Source: Lasioglossum baleicum
Taxonomy: Eukaryota > Arthropoda > Insecta > Hymenoptera > Halictidae
Assembly (NCBI RefSeq): GCF_051020765.1
Contig: NC_134941.1
Coordinates: forward strand, 14,384,001 to 14,448,000
DNA: 64,000 nt
Reading direction: 5' to 3'
This document shows positions 44,389-55,418 of this stretch, piece by piece (position 1 is the stretch's first letter; each line of letters starts with the position of its first letter). Both the position numbers and the translations under genes were made by a program. The notes beneath the pieces were generated by a model. That model made no database searches. It was not told where the DNA came from and worked only from the letters and a program-made list of their open reading frames with translations.

Positions 44389-44995
44389 AGCTAAACATTC
44401 CGACCTGGAATAATTACATTGTGTAGGATTTTTACATCAATTTTTAGTGTGACTGCTAAGGGTTAGCATTGTTTGCGTCATTCAAAAAGTGCCTCCAAGA
44501 ACACTAATGTTACCCTTTGCAGACTTGAGCTATTTCAACTTAAAGATTAAACATTTCTTCCGACCTAGAATAATTCCATTGTGTATGATTTCTTTCATTT
44601 TAAGGATATGAAATTGATGTGGTACCTCATACGATACTTAAATATGTAATAATTAAATAGGTACTAACATATTTAAAAATGTACACAATATTGTGAATAA
44701 TAGTACAGCAATTTTTAGTGGTGACTGCTAATGGTTAGCATTGTTTGCGTTATCCAAAAAGTGCCTCCAAGAACATTAACGCAGACGGAGCATTTTAACT
44801 TGAATATTAACCTTTTCTTCCGACCTAGAATAATTCCATTGTGTATGATTTCTTTCATTTTATGGATATGAGATTGATATGATACCTCATACGATACTTA
44901 AATGTGTAGTAATTGATTGTATACGAAGATATTTAAAAATGTTCACAATATTGTGAATAATGGTACAGCAATTTTAGTGGAAACTGCTAAAGGTG
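44389..44995. repeat. Tandem array, about 260-bp unit, related to the 52410-52594 MITE
   Basis: CGACCTGGAATAAT / CGACCTAGAATAAT marks units at 44401, 44561 and 44821. The full unit contains TTCCATTGTGTATGATTTCT, TTCATTTTA-GGATATGA, ACCTCATACGATACTTAAAT, ATATTTAAAAATGTNCACAA, TATTGTGAATAAT-GTACAGC, AATTTTTAGTGG and ACTGCTAANGGTTAGC. The first unit lacks about 100 bp of the middle. The AATAAT-GTACAGCAATTTTTA and (G/A)CTGCTAAGGGTTA strings also occur in the MITE at 52410-52594, so the array seems to have amplified from a member of that family or a composite containing one. Confidence 0.8.
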
Positions 44996-45803
44996 AACAC
45001 CCTCCAAGACCACGGTGCTTCATTTGCCTCGAATAATTCGTATTCCAGCGAGAATGTTCGCGAACGGAGGATAAACGAAAACCGATGTGAATGGAGAAAG
45101 TTTGAGAGTGCGCGTGTCGCACATGGTCTCGGTTAATCGCCGGAGCGTAGAATCGTGAATCGAAGGCAACAGTCCGCGCGGTGACAGCTGAAGGATCCTC
45201 GAGTCTCAAAAGGAAAATAGAGGGTCTCCCGTCCGAGAGCCGAGGGAAAGGGTGAGAAGAATTCAAACGCGGAAACGACACGGGGTGTCGGTATAAAAAA
45301 AGAAACCGAAGGAAATGCGGCAACGGAGGGAAAAGGATGCTACAACCCTTTTCCTCTTTCCTGGGTGTCGCACGGGACACCACGGAAACCACCTTCGGAA
45401 ATTCTATTTCTAAAAATACCGTTCTCTCTTTTCTCTCCGCGGCACCACGGGCTTTTTTGTCTTTCCACCCCTCTGAAGATGAGCACCGGCCATATGGTCC
45501 AGGGGCCAGATAAAAAATTCATATTTCCACCAGGCTGAAGGGCCGCCGGTATTTTTAAACTTTTCAGCCGAGCCGCGCGCCGCAGAGAGAACGTTCAACT
45601 TTCCGGCTTTCGGCCCGACTGTTTCGTGACTTTTTCGTAAACCGACTATTCCATTCCGAGACCCGGCTGCAAGCTTCAAGAATCGATGAAAAACTGAGCC
45701 AGTCTACTTCTTAAAAGAATTCTACTGGTTCAAGAGTAAACAATGAAGAGTCTGATTTTTAGAATCAGAAACAGGATCATAGTGCCCGATTTTTAGAAAC
45801 AAT
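44996..45803. other. Unannotated stretch, no gene seen
   Basis: Mixed DNA. Minus-strand frames at 44943-45392 and 45410-45679 have no recognisable domain. Confidence 0.5.
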
Positions 45804-46021
45804 TGTGCCCATAATTATGAAAGTGATCTAATAAGTCACATATGTCTTGTTTCGAGATATTTAAGGGAAAGGGATATTAACACTAACGGTTCATTTTTGA
45901 CAATATCGAAAAAATTACATTGAATTAATTTAGTTTAAGATAATGTGACGTGAATAACTGTAATAAATTTGTTTTTTTTTTATTTTCACTTACTTAGATC
46001 ACTTTCATAATTATGGACACA
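45804..46021. mobile_element. MITE with long inverted termini, copy 1
   Basis: The left end reads GTGCCCATAATTATGAAAGT then GATCTAATAAGT. The right end, reverse-complemented, reads GTGTCCATAATTATGAAAGT then GATCTAAGTAAGT, so the termini match over about 32 bp with one substitution and a small indel. AATT lies outside both ends; because it is palindromic it could be a 4-bp duplication or an extension of the terminus. The interior matches the reverse complement of 57887-58078 (TTCAATGTAATT, CGATATTGTC, ATGAACCG-TAGTG blocks). It has no coding capacity. Confidence 0.82.
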
Positions 46022-47732
46022 ATTATTCTTTTAGTCGAAGCTGTTTTACACGGATTTTGCAGCTTCCGGGCTTCGAATTGTCGATTTTCTTGCGCAGAGG
46101 GAATGACGAATGAAATTTTCATTTTTTCGACGACTCCAGGTGCCCGTTGATGTCCCCCACCCCGCGGCGCTATCCCACAACGTGGAAAGATATTTCCATC
46201 GTATCCTGGACTACCTGGAATCGAAAGTACCGATTTTTTTTCATCGGGAATCCACCCCTCTAGCAAACGGCGCGACGGCTGAGCCAGTGGCCCGTTATTT
46301 AAAGGTTCCTTTTTTGGCTAATGGTTTTCTCACACGGACGCCGGAACGGTACAAACCCCTTCTTTCCTGATATTCGAAACCTCATGGAAAAGCTAACGAG
46401 AGACGCTCGAGAAAAAAGAACCGTGACTCTGGCCCGAGGGAATTTTCGAACCCATTAGACTATTTTAATTCCTTCTCCAACATCTGATAAAATAAGGAAC
46501 TGTATTTTGGATGATTCTCATGATTATTCCCACTGTATTATTCTCACGAAGTAGCAATAATTGCAATTAAACGCAGACGGAGGTGTGCCGAGATGATTCC
46601 GAAAGTGTGATTTCATTTTTTCATGTTTATAATTCATACATTCATTTAAATATATATTTCGATTTCTCTGGGCGGCACAACTAATTTTAATTCAGAGTAA
46701 GCGTCCGAGGAAAGGAAGATTTTGATCTTCTCTCTCCGGTTTAATTAAACCCCGAATTAATGAGACCGACTCACGAATCAAGTGTTTCTGGAACTTCTCT
46801 AGATATATTATTTCATTGTGCCTTGAAAAATAACGAGCGTCAGCAATTTTACAAAATAGTGTGCTCAGACGCGATCTGGAAGATAGTTTTAATTAAGCTC
46901 CGCCCTAATTGGAATAAATTACGAAACACGTGTTACTCGAAGCTCTTTGCATTATTAGACATTTGAACGAAATGCAACGAGAAAATCAACTTTATTTTAA
47001 AAAATAGAGTTTCCTCAGCTAACTGTAGTTCCGTCTCGGGTTTCCGGAAATCCCAGAAAAGTTCCCAGAGTATCCCGGTCGCAGTAACATAATCGATTCC
47101 TTACGTAAATGAACGGTGAACGGGTTGAGTTACGCCTAAGTGCATTAGTCTTTTGGAAAAATCGAGCGAATCTCGATTCGAGGAAACACGATATTTTCGA
47201 TGGGTCTATAAACGGGTCTTTAAGGAAACGATATATATAGGAGCACCGGTATCCTGACCCATTTTAAAGAAGGGTTACTCGGCAACCCTTTCGCCTAACG
47301 GGCCACCACTATATTTCCCACATTCTACTTTCCACGAAACAGCAGCTACCTGATTCTGAACAGGGTGGAAAGCGGCAGACACGAATTAAACGATCCCCTC
47401 GTAGTGCAGGTGACGCAACAGGATAGATCAAAATTAATTTCCTCCCATCGATCGTCTCTCTCTCTCTCACGAAATCTCCGCACTCTCTGCATTTGCATCC
47501 CCTTCCGATCTCTTTGTTCACAGCTGGCCCGAATTGTTAATGTATCGTGCATCCCTCCGAGACTGCTTTTTCTAGTAATTCTTGTTCCTTTTCGGCTGAT
47601 TTACATTTCGATGCTCTGGCTACAATTAGGCTGAATTTGTTGCTTGGCTTGTGGGGACATTTTTAGCATGTTTTTGTGGGGTTGAATACGAAAAACAGAT
47701 GGGGAGAAAGATTTCTATAAACCAGCAAGAAC

Positions 47733-47734
<2 letters not shown>
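46022..47734. other. Unannotated stretch, no gene seen
   Basis: Mixed DNA. The frame at 46760-46966 has a protein-like composition but no known motif and no splice context. Confidence 0.5.

Positions 47735-47763
<29 letters not shown>
47735..47763. repeat. (GA)14 microsatellite
   Basis: An uninterrupted GA dinucleotide run. Confidence 0.95.
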
Positions 47764-49252
47764 CTGATAATAAAACATCACCAAGATTTAACGAAGCAAT
47801 TACCACGATAAACAGCGCAATCCATAATTCCATTAAAGAACAAAAGCACCGGACACAAGGAAACCCAGTGTATCCCCATAAAATCTCGGCGTAGAATCGC
47901 TCGAAGTCCCAATTGAGGGCCATTCAAGTAATATTCGGGATCATTGGCCGCACAAGAAGACGCACACGAGGTCTAATCCACTCGAAGAAGCAGGCTCTAC
48001 TCCGGCTCGAGAGAAAGGTGTCCGAAAACCTCTGTGCGATCGATCGTGGCATTATTGTTCCAGATTCAGTTCCGACAATGTCCCCGTAGAAGCGGCGTTT
48101 TTGATCGACGAGTGGCTGGTCTCGTTTGCAGAGAGCATAATCGTGACAAATGAGGATGTCGAATCACACCGGTGAATCGAAAAGAAGGAGAGAGAGAGAG
48201 AGAGAAAGAGAGATGAAGAGAGATCGGTTCACAAGCCGGTCGGTCCGTGAATCAGGCCCATTTTCGTTCATGACTCTTTTCAGCTTTAATCATCCTTAAT
48301 CCGCGGCCATAAACTACCCGCACGATGTAAATAGCTCGGAAATGTCAATCTAAAAGCTGGAAGGGAGGATGAATTGGTCGCGACAGCAAAAGCCATGGTT
48401 ACACGTACTGTACAGCCTTATGGGAACCACTCGGGATCGTTTTAATTCGATCCGTTCTCGCGGCATTGTTTCACCCGGACGGCCTGGGCTAATTCGGCAC
48501 ATTGTTACTCCATTATGTTTACGAGCCGACATCCACCGGGAGAATCGACCGAGTCCACGAGGGACGAGAAAAAGGAGGAGGGAACGCGTACCAGAGGGTG
48601 GCGAAACTCTCGACATTATTGGACAAGAGCTTACCCTAGCTTTACCCCCAGTCGAAGCCGAGTCTGCGCCCTTTTGTTTCCGCGATTGTAACTATGGAAA
48701 GCCGTGGAAACACGATGAATCGCGAGCCGATGTTACCACTCGCCCTGGGAAGGCTAGTTTCGCTGAATAGTTTTGAACCGGGGGTAGAACCGGCGCGCTT
48801 TGTCGCTTCTCGTCGTCCGAGGGGTGGTTTTCAATTCGACTTCGAGTTCTGGACGGGTTTTTTCCGGGGGAATAGTTGGTCTGCATTTTGGGAGCTGGTT
48901 TGATTAGAAGCCGAGTTTTTTGGTTGATGTGAGTGGCCTCTTTCATGGGATAGCCTTGGATATTATTAAATACCTAAAGGGTGGATTGTCTCATGGTGGA
49001 AAAATTTTTACCATGAGAACAATATAACATGTCCTCGCAATTCCTCAATTTTCAAGCAGCAGAATGTTACTAAACCCCTGTTAAGGCGTTAAGTACTGTC
49101 TCAATGAGAGTACCTGATTAAACGAAGACGAAAGTGATCTTCACACACCCCTGCGAATCGCACCCCGATAAGCGACGACGATGACAGGAGCAGCTCATTT
49201 CCGGGGGTGAAAAGTAGGAGGGTCTAGAATGGGGTTGGTTGAGAGGGCGGTG
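47764..49252. other. Unannotated stretch with GA run, no gene seen
   Basis: A GA-rich microsatellite lies at about 48187-48225. The remaining DNA is unique with no recognisable exon. Confidence 0.5.
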
Positions 49253-49267
49253 TGACGTCATTGGCTG
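49253..49267. promoter_or_regulatory. CRE octamer overlapping an inverted CCAAT box
   Basis: A perfect TGACGTCA (49253-49260) overlaps ATTGGCT (49260-49266), the reverse of a CCAAT box. CREB/ATF-family and NF-Y factors respectively bind such sites in animals. The pair lies at the upstream edge of the GC- and CpG-rich region leading to the splice donor at 51792, which makes a regulatory role plausible. Binding itself is inferred. Confidence 0.35.
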
Positions 49268-49918
49268 ACAGTGGCGATTCTGCGCAGGGGTGGATTCACG
49301 CGTCGTCGAGACGAAGATGAAGTCATAACGACACAAAATCACAAAAGAACCTCCAGTCACATATTGGAATTACCGAGGATGGGCAGACATCTTCATCAAC
49401 AACGATCCTGCCAATCTTTCCTTAGATACGACACAATCTTCTATAGAACTCTATTACCTCGAAGAAAGACGAAGTGTGACAGTCCGAAAAACTCCCTCGA
49501 AAATCCCGGCGGAATCAATCTAAATCAGCCCCACTCCTTTCGCCCAATCCCAACCCCATTACTCACGCCTCCCGAAAATTCCTCCGACCAGACACAGCAA
49601 CAACACCTCCTCCCGGAGCTCATCAATTTTTCTGAAAAAATGCGCAGACCGCCTCGAGTACCGCGCGAGTCCGCTTGCCGGGTCACTTCGTCTCGCTCGA
49701 ATTCATCATGCCCGGTCGGTCCTAAGTCGCCGCAGCATCCTCATCGATCAGCATCAAGCATCGTGCTCGGAGACCCTCCCACAATCACCCCCACCAGGTG
49801 CGGGGTGCATCGGCGACAAGAAGCAGAAGCACGTGGACTGGCAGAGCAAGTAGAGGAACGAGCAAGGGAGAAAGCAAGAAAGGAGAGAAAGAAAGAAACA
49901 GAGACAAAGAAAGTGAGA

Positions 49919-49965
49919 GGGAGAGAGAGAGAGAAGAAGAAGAAGAAGACGAAGAAGAGCCCGAG
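49919..49965. repeat. GA / GAAG purine microsatellite
   Basis: GAGAGAGAGAGA followed by GAAGAAGAAGAAGAAGACG on the plus strand, inside the CpG-rich candidate leader. Confidence 0.9.
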
Positions 49966-50811
49966 GGCGCAGCACGCCGCTCGCCAGCCGGTGGACGAGT
50001 GCGCGACAGTAGACGAAGACGAGAGAAGAGCTTGGTCTCGAGAGACAGTGGCAGAAGCGTGTAGTGTACGTCGTCGATCCCGCTCGCTCTACTCGCGGCG
50101 TGGCTGTGGTCTCAGCAATCGCGGAGGACCCGTCGTACCCGGTCCTCGAGTCGGACAGAGAGGGTTGCGAGCGGGTCGTAGTGGGGGGAACCCGCGTCTG
50201 AGACGCGGAGGAACGGCGCGAGGGCGGGGAGAACGCCGGTTGTCGTTCCGTTTGACGGGGTGGGGCATCGGTACCCGGCCTAAGTGGTGGGGGCCGCGAA
50301 CCGTGGAGCAGCTCGTTGCCGCGAGGAGGGGGCTGAAAACTACTCCGCTCCCCTCCTCTCTGTCTCTCTCTCGCCCCTCGGAGGGGTTCAGTCATCTCGC
50401 GCCAGCCGAGCCACGCGCACTCGCCTGTCTCAGAATCTGGGCTCGGTGAAAGACTCTCTTCCAAAAAGCTTCGCACGTTGTGTGGTTCTCGCACACGCGC
50501 GACATACACACGTCTCTCCTCTTCGCCACTTTCTCCACCCCTGCGGGCGACGAACGGGGTTGCAGCAGAGAGAGAGACGGTCAAGAGCTTCGTTCGTTGT
50601 TCCTCGCGACCATCGGTCACGCGGACACACGCGCTAGCAGGCACCACCCCCTACCGATGGAAACCGCGGAACACCCCCACTTCGTGGACCGTCGAGCCCC
50701 ACCAGGTGGTAGGAACCAGCTCCGTGCGGAACAGCGTCGAGTTTCCTTCGTGCAGAACCAGTGATCCTCCTTCTTCGATCATCCCCTTTGGGAGATTGCG
50801 GTGCTATCTCT

Positions 50812-50848
50812 TTCTCTATCTATAATCTATCTGTCTATCTATCTTTTT
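50812..50848. repeat. (TCTA)n microsatellite
   Basis: TCTATCTATAATCTATCTGT followed by CTATCTATCT, an imperfect tetranucleotide run within the candidate leader. Confidence 0.9.
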
Positions 50849-51791
50849 CCTGTTTCTCCTACAAACCGAGAAGATACTCGCGAGGACGAAAAATTTTCCG
50901 GTGATTCGGAAACAGTGCGACACACACACGCATACACACACACGCACGGTTTCTTGTTTCGCGAATCGCGTCGTCGAGTTTTTGCGCGTTTCACGCGGCT
51001 ACGCTCGCGCTCGGCGGCGCCCGGCGAGATCATCTCCGTGTGCACGCGCGCACGCCCCACCCCTCGGGCAACCCCGCCACCACCAGTTCGGCAACGCAGA
51101 CCCCTCCCCCTTCGCCCCCCGGGGCCAACAGAGACGCGCGAGCAACTCGGAGCGAGGACAGTGGCATCGCATCGCGCGTCTATCGACTTCGACCCGGTGG
51201 ATGATCGGTGGTGCCGCGGGGACTTCCGGTTTGTTGGACCGTCGAGAGGGTGGCTGGCACTCGCCCGCAGTTCGCGCCGCGACACGAAATCATGCGAGGT
51301 CGGCCGGCTCGGGTTCGATGACAGTGCGACGACGATACGGGAAACAGAGATATATCCAGTGGTTGATGTATATTTGATTATTTTTGTTGTATTTGTTCTT
51401 CGGTGGACGGTGTGATTGGCCGATGTTGTGATTGCTTCGTTCTACGTCGACGTAATATTTTCTTCTCGTCATTCTCCCGTTTCTCGTGATCAGTGAGATC
51501 GCAGACCGTATCTGCAGCAACGGTGACGACTTTTTTCACGATCTCGGAGGTTCTCGAGGGTGGCAAACACGTTCTCGTTGGTCGTGAAGCGATGACAGAG
51601 TGACGTCCGAGGACCTGGACATAATTTTGTATTTGCATACTGTCGCGAGTGAGTGTGATGAGACACGGTGACGCAAGGATCTTGCAAGATTAGACGGTCC
51701 TGGACACGACTTCCGGTATCAGGGGCTTCCTCGAGGACTATGCTGCCCGGGGACAGCCGCCGAGACGACACTCGTTGAGATAACACACAAG

Positions 51792-51797
51792 GTAAGC
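51792..51797 (+). other. Consensus 5' splice site (AAG|GTAAGC)
   Basis: CACAAG|GTAAGC matches the metazoan donor consensus at every key position. It is the strongest donor next to a leader-like region in this window and supports plus-strand transcription toward 64000 and beyond. No matching acceptor was identified. Confidence 0.4.
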
Positions 51798-52409
51798 GTC
51801 GAGATCATCCCCTTCGTTCTCAATCTCTCCGGTGATGTTGACAAGTGTTGCAAACAGTGTTCCGAACTGTCGTTGATTTTCCAGTGTTAGGCTAGTCGAT
51901 CGCAAATCGTACAAGATGCGCGTACACGAGTTTGCAAGGATAGATCACGCGGAGGTGAATTTTCAGAGGAATTTGCTCGAGAGTGGAAAAAGTGTTGGTG
52001 CCTTGATTGCCGGTTACTACAGCACTTCTTCCTTCCGTTTTTTCCGTGGAACATGCTCGCGCATTAGAATAACCGAGATTAATTTACACGTAATTAGCCC
52101 TAATTGCGCCTACAATGTTCACACGAGCCTCGACTCCATTAGATGCATGTAACGATAAATCGACGATCGACATTCATGTATTCGACGGATTTTCCGTATC
52201 GCGGTGAAAATGCCCAGCTGGCTAGCTGTTTCGTCTGTTTCCGGGGTGAGGGGATTAGCATAGAGAAACAATGGGGAGGATTACACATTTTTCGAGAATT
52301 CGTAGCTTGGATCTTGAAGAGTTGCTCGACGGGAATCGAGTTTGTTGGATCTCTGCGCTGATGTTGGGGTACGCCGCGTGAACTGTTTTGGAACGTTTGT
52401 TGTCAGGAA
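51798..52409. other. Unannotated stretch, possibly intron start
   Basis: Unique mixed DNA downstream of the candidate splice donor, with no recognisable features. Confidence 0.45.
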
Positions 52410-52594
52410 TTTAACCCTTTGCACGCACATTTTTGTCTTTTCATGGATTTAATACCTGATACATAAATGTTCAGTAATTGATTAGATACCAACATATTTT
52501 TAATAATGAAAACAATATTTTGAATAATGGTACAGCAATTTTTAATGGTGCTTCTCTCTCTCTCAGAATTGCCACTCGAGTGCTAAGGGTTAAA
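52410..52594. mobile_element. piggyBac-like MITE: TTAA target, CCCTTTGCAC termini
   Basis: The element reads TTAA-CCCTTTGCAC at the left and GTGCTAAGGG-TTAA at the right. The termini are therefore CCCTTTGCAC and CCCTTAGCAC (one mismatch), flanked on both sides by TTAA. TTAA target duplication and termini starting with CC are the diagnostic pair for the piggyBac superfamily. The interior is AT-rich with no transposase. A short CT run (52554-52564) has replaced or expanded part of the right subterminal hairpin. The interior string GAATAATGGTACAGCAATTT is shared with the array at 44389-44995, and the right terminus with 11734-11776. Confidence 0.75.
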
Positions 52595-54696
52595 TCGTGT
52601 TACGGCGATAGTGTAAAGTCTGCAGTGGGACAATTCTCATGACGCTAGGCCAATTTCACGTTCTTTCATAGGATTGTTATATTTTTGTTAGAAACCTCTC
52701 AGAACAATCTAGGAAGACAATAGACCAAGAAAACAATCTAAAAATAAGCAGTAGTGGTGCGAATAGACGGTAAACATTGACAAGTGCTCTCAGCTCGAAG
52801 ATAACCACGATCGGTTCTTGGTCGGAAGAGAAGTTTCGGTATCGGTGAAAAGCGCGGAAAACCGGCGGACGGGTTTATTTATAATTTATACGAGGCGGCA
52901 CGCGCGGCAACAAAGTGTGTTCAAATTATGTCAGCGAAGTGCGATGGGTTATTGCGATGGGGCGGCAGTAAAGTCAGTTGGCAGCCACTTAGTCGGCTCC
53001 GGGATTCCTCGAGCTCAGGGAAGACGGATTTAGCATCGACGGGCGCGTTATTGTGTTCGAATTACTCCCGCGTTTCCGCGGCCGGGAAAAAGAATTCCCG
53101 CCGTCCGGTGCAAATTGTATTCTGAAAACGGTGGAGGTCTCGCGTAGAACACGTAATTGCGTTGCCTCGGAGGGCAGGGAAAAGTATATCCTTCTCCTTT
53201 CCCTCCTCCTCCTCTTCCTCTTCTGTTAGAGCGGAAAATTAGTGTTGCTCACTCCGGCAACCTGGAAATAACTGATATTTTTTTCCTGCTCGCGACGATC
53301 CTATCGGGCAGAAAAGAGAATGAGACTCGCGATTTTCGAGCCAACAGAAAGACACGCGATACACCACGCGAACGGGGGTGGCGAGGAGCGAGGGGGGGGC
53401 GGGGTGGAATTTTTATGGCGATTCCTTTCCTCGAAGGAGAGAGCCTGTAATCAGAATCGCGAACCACGATAACGCGACCGACCGTGCACAGCTGCACAAG
53501 CGGTTTTCTACGAGTACGTACTTCTTTTCGCACAGCCACCGTGAATTCTCAAATGTTCCCGCACCTTTGTAATCACGGGAACGATACTCGTTCGGCTCTG
53601 TGATTTCACGTCGCCGCGCCGGGAACGCCGTCGAAAAGCGAGCTGTAATTGTTTTAATCGATGCCGTTTGCTCGCCGTGATTTCTAGCGGTAATGCATAG
53701 CAGCTAAAACCGCTTGTTCCGTGATCGATAATTTTTTAGCAGACCCCTACTCGTGGCGTTCATTTTGTCGTTCGTCGTTTTGTTCTGCATTTTCATCGAT
53801 TCGTTTTTTGAAGATGAGGTTGGCTAGGATTTTTCACAGCGACAGGATCAGATTTGTCGTAAACGATAGTTTTGTGCTCGAGTTTTTTCATTGATCGGAT
53901 AGCCGAGGTTCTACTTGTTTTACGATTGCAGTAAATTGAATATGAGCTGGCTATCAGTGACTTTCCATCTGGTTCTGCCGCGTTTAAACGAGTTTAATAA
54001 TTGCCTTTTTGTAGCGATCATTCAGGAAATAATTCTTAATCGCACGTTCTGTAGTGTAGAAATAATCGTGTTTCTGGGAACGCGGTTCAATGGCGCGTGA
54101 ACATGACGTAGAATTTATTCTCAGAAGTTTGTCGGATGATGTGGGAAGATTTTTGGCTTGAGGCTCTTTCGTATGCTCCGTTGCATTTTCTTTTACACGG
54201 AGTTGCGAGTAATGCGTCTCGGTGCCATTTCGATCGTGTGAAGCGCGATCTCGTTCGCGATTGTTTTCGTTAAATTCAAGAATAAAACGTGTAACAATCT
54301 TCTTAACGACAGTGCTGTATCAAAGTGGAGCTGAATAATTGTTTTCACCTACGGTAGCAAAAGTGAAGGGGGTCGACGCGTTTCCAGCATAGCAACAATA
54401 GGTTTCAGCATTTTTAAAAGAGCAATTCAAATGCAAATACTAATTTTTCGCCGGTCTTTGGAGAAAATGCTGGAACCTCTTGTGTGCTTGGCAATTCTAT
54501 TGGATATGGGTGTTAATAAATGCACACTGGTACTTTTGAAATGAAACAATTGTTTGTTTATTTAATCTAAACAACGTATCCGGCTCTTGAAACAAAGTAT
54601 CAAATGCGATACTTCCAAATGTCTGTTTAGAAACGATTCTGAGATCGTTGATTCATTTTTGACAACGAACAATAAGTCCATTGTGCTGGTAACTTA
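52595..54696. other. Unannotated stretch, no gene seen
   Basis: Mixed DNA with pyrimidine-rich CTC/CTT strings at 53190-53225. I see no recognisable exon. Confidence 0.5.
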
Positions 54697-55418
54697 TTGA
54701 TAATCCAACGAATTCCACACGAAATAATCCCGGCCGACAAGGACTCGTTCAATCTCCGAGAACTCGATGAAAAATCGTTCAATCGAAACCACTTCGATTC
54801 CTCGCTAACTAAAACCCCCTGTAAACGAGGAGAATCCCCGAGAGTGGTTGGTCCGCGGATACAGACATCAGCAGCTTGTCCAGATATCGATCAGTCCGGC
54901 TCGTTCTCCGCGCATCGAAATCTCCGGCCGAAAAACCCCGGCAAAACCGCAACGGAGGCAAATCAAGTAACGAGACGAGCCATAAACAAGCATTTAAGAA
55001 AAAACGAGCCCGACGAAAACGAACGAACGGAACGAACAACCGAAGGAGAGAGACCTAGGGTCCCCTTGGATGGCAGGGAGCAGGGGACCGAAGGGGAAGA
55101 GATTCTGTACGAGCAAGAAGACTCGAAAGAAGAAGAAGAAGAAGAAGAAATGAAGAAATCATGGGAAAAACGTGTACCGGGGAAGTGTACTTGTTGATAC
55201 ACGGTCCGAATCTCTTCGAGAAAGGAGGAAAGAACATGAAACACGAACGGTATAGGATAAAGAGGGACAGAAACGACGGAGAAGAGGAGGTCTCGAGGGG
55301 GGGAGAGTGGTGGGACGGGGGAGGAAGAAAACCTCGAAACAATTGGAGGCGCGGAGGCGGCCGCATTTCATGTTGGCTGGCATCGGCTCCCTTTAAAGAG
55401 TCTCTTGCTTTTTGTTAG
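54697..55418. other. Purine-biased stretch with open frames on both strands, probably non-coding
   Basis: A 166-codon plus-strand frame (54697-55197) translates to a Glu/Arg/Asn-rich string ending in a poly-Glu run encoded by (GAA)n at 55127-55150. The minus strand is also open (54963-55244, 55055-55366) as Ser/Phe-rich frames. Both are what a purine-biased strand would give. I see no domain, signal peptide or splice context, so I do not call a gene. Confidence 0.45.
55127..55150. repeat. (GAA)n microsatellite
   Basis: AAGAAGAAGAAGAAGAAG-type triplet run on the plus strand. Confidence 0.9.

Larger units (their letters stand above)
49780..51791 (+). other. Candidate CpG-rich first exon / 5' leader ending at a strong splice donor
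   Basis: About 2 kb of CpG-rich DNA contains GA/GAAG runs (49860-49965), a TCAGTC initiator-like site near 50389, (TCTA)n (50812-50848) and CA runs (50919-50943). It ends AACACACAAG followed by GTAAGCG (from 51792), an excellent 5' splice site. The last ATG before the donor (51740) opens a 12-codon frame ending in TGA, so this part would be untranslated leader with a small upstream ORF. Frames of 392 codons (49271-50449, plus) and 297 codons (49754-50647, minus) overlap each other and are Arg/Ser/Pro-rich without domains. The start of transcription cannot be fixed, and the coding exon is not in view. Confidence 0.4.

Noticed and set aside
49271..50449. The longest open frame (392 codons, plus strand) as a protein-coding gene
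   Set aside because: The translation is Arg/Ser/Pro/Glu-rich with a poly-Lys/Glu stretch from a GA microsatellite, has no recognisable domain, and overlaps a 297-codon frame on the opposite strand. GC-rich DNA with few stop codons explains both.
54697..55197. A 166-codon Glu-rich frame as a nuclear acidic protein
   Set aside because: The acidic tail comes from a GAA microsatellite, the rest is low-complexity, and the reverse strand is equally open.
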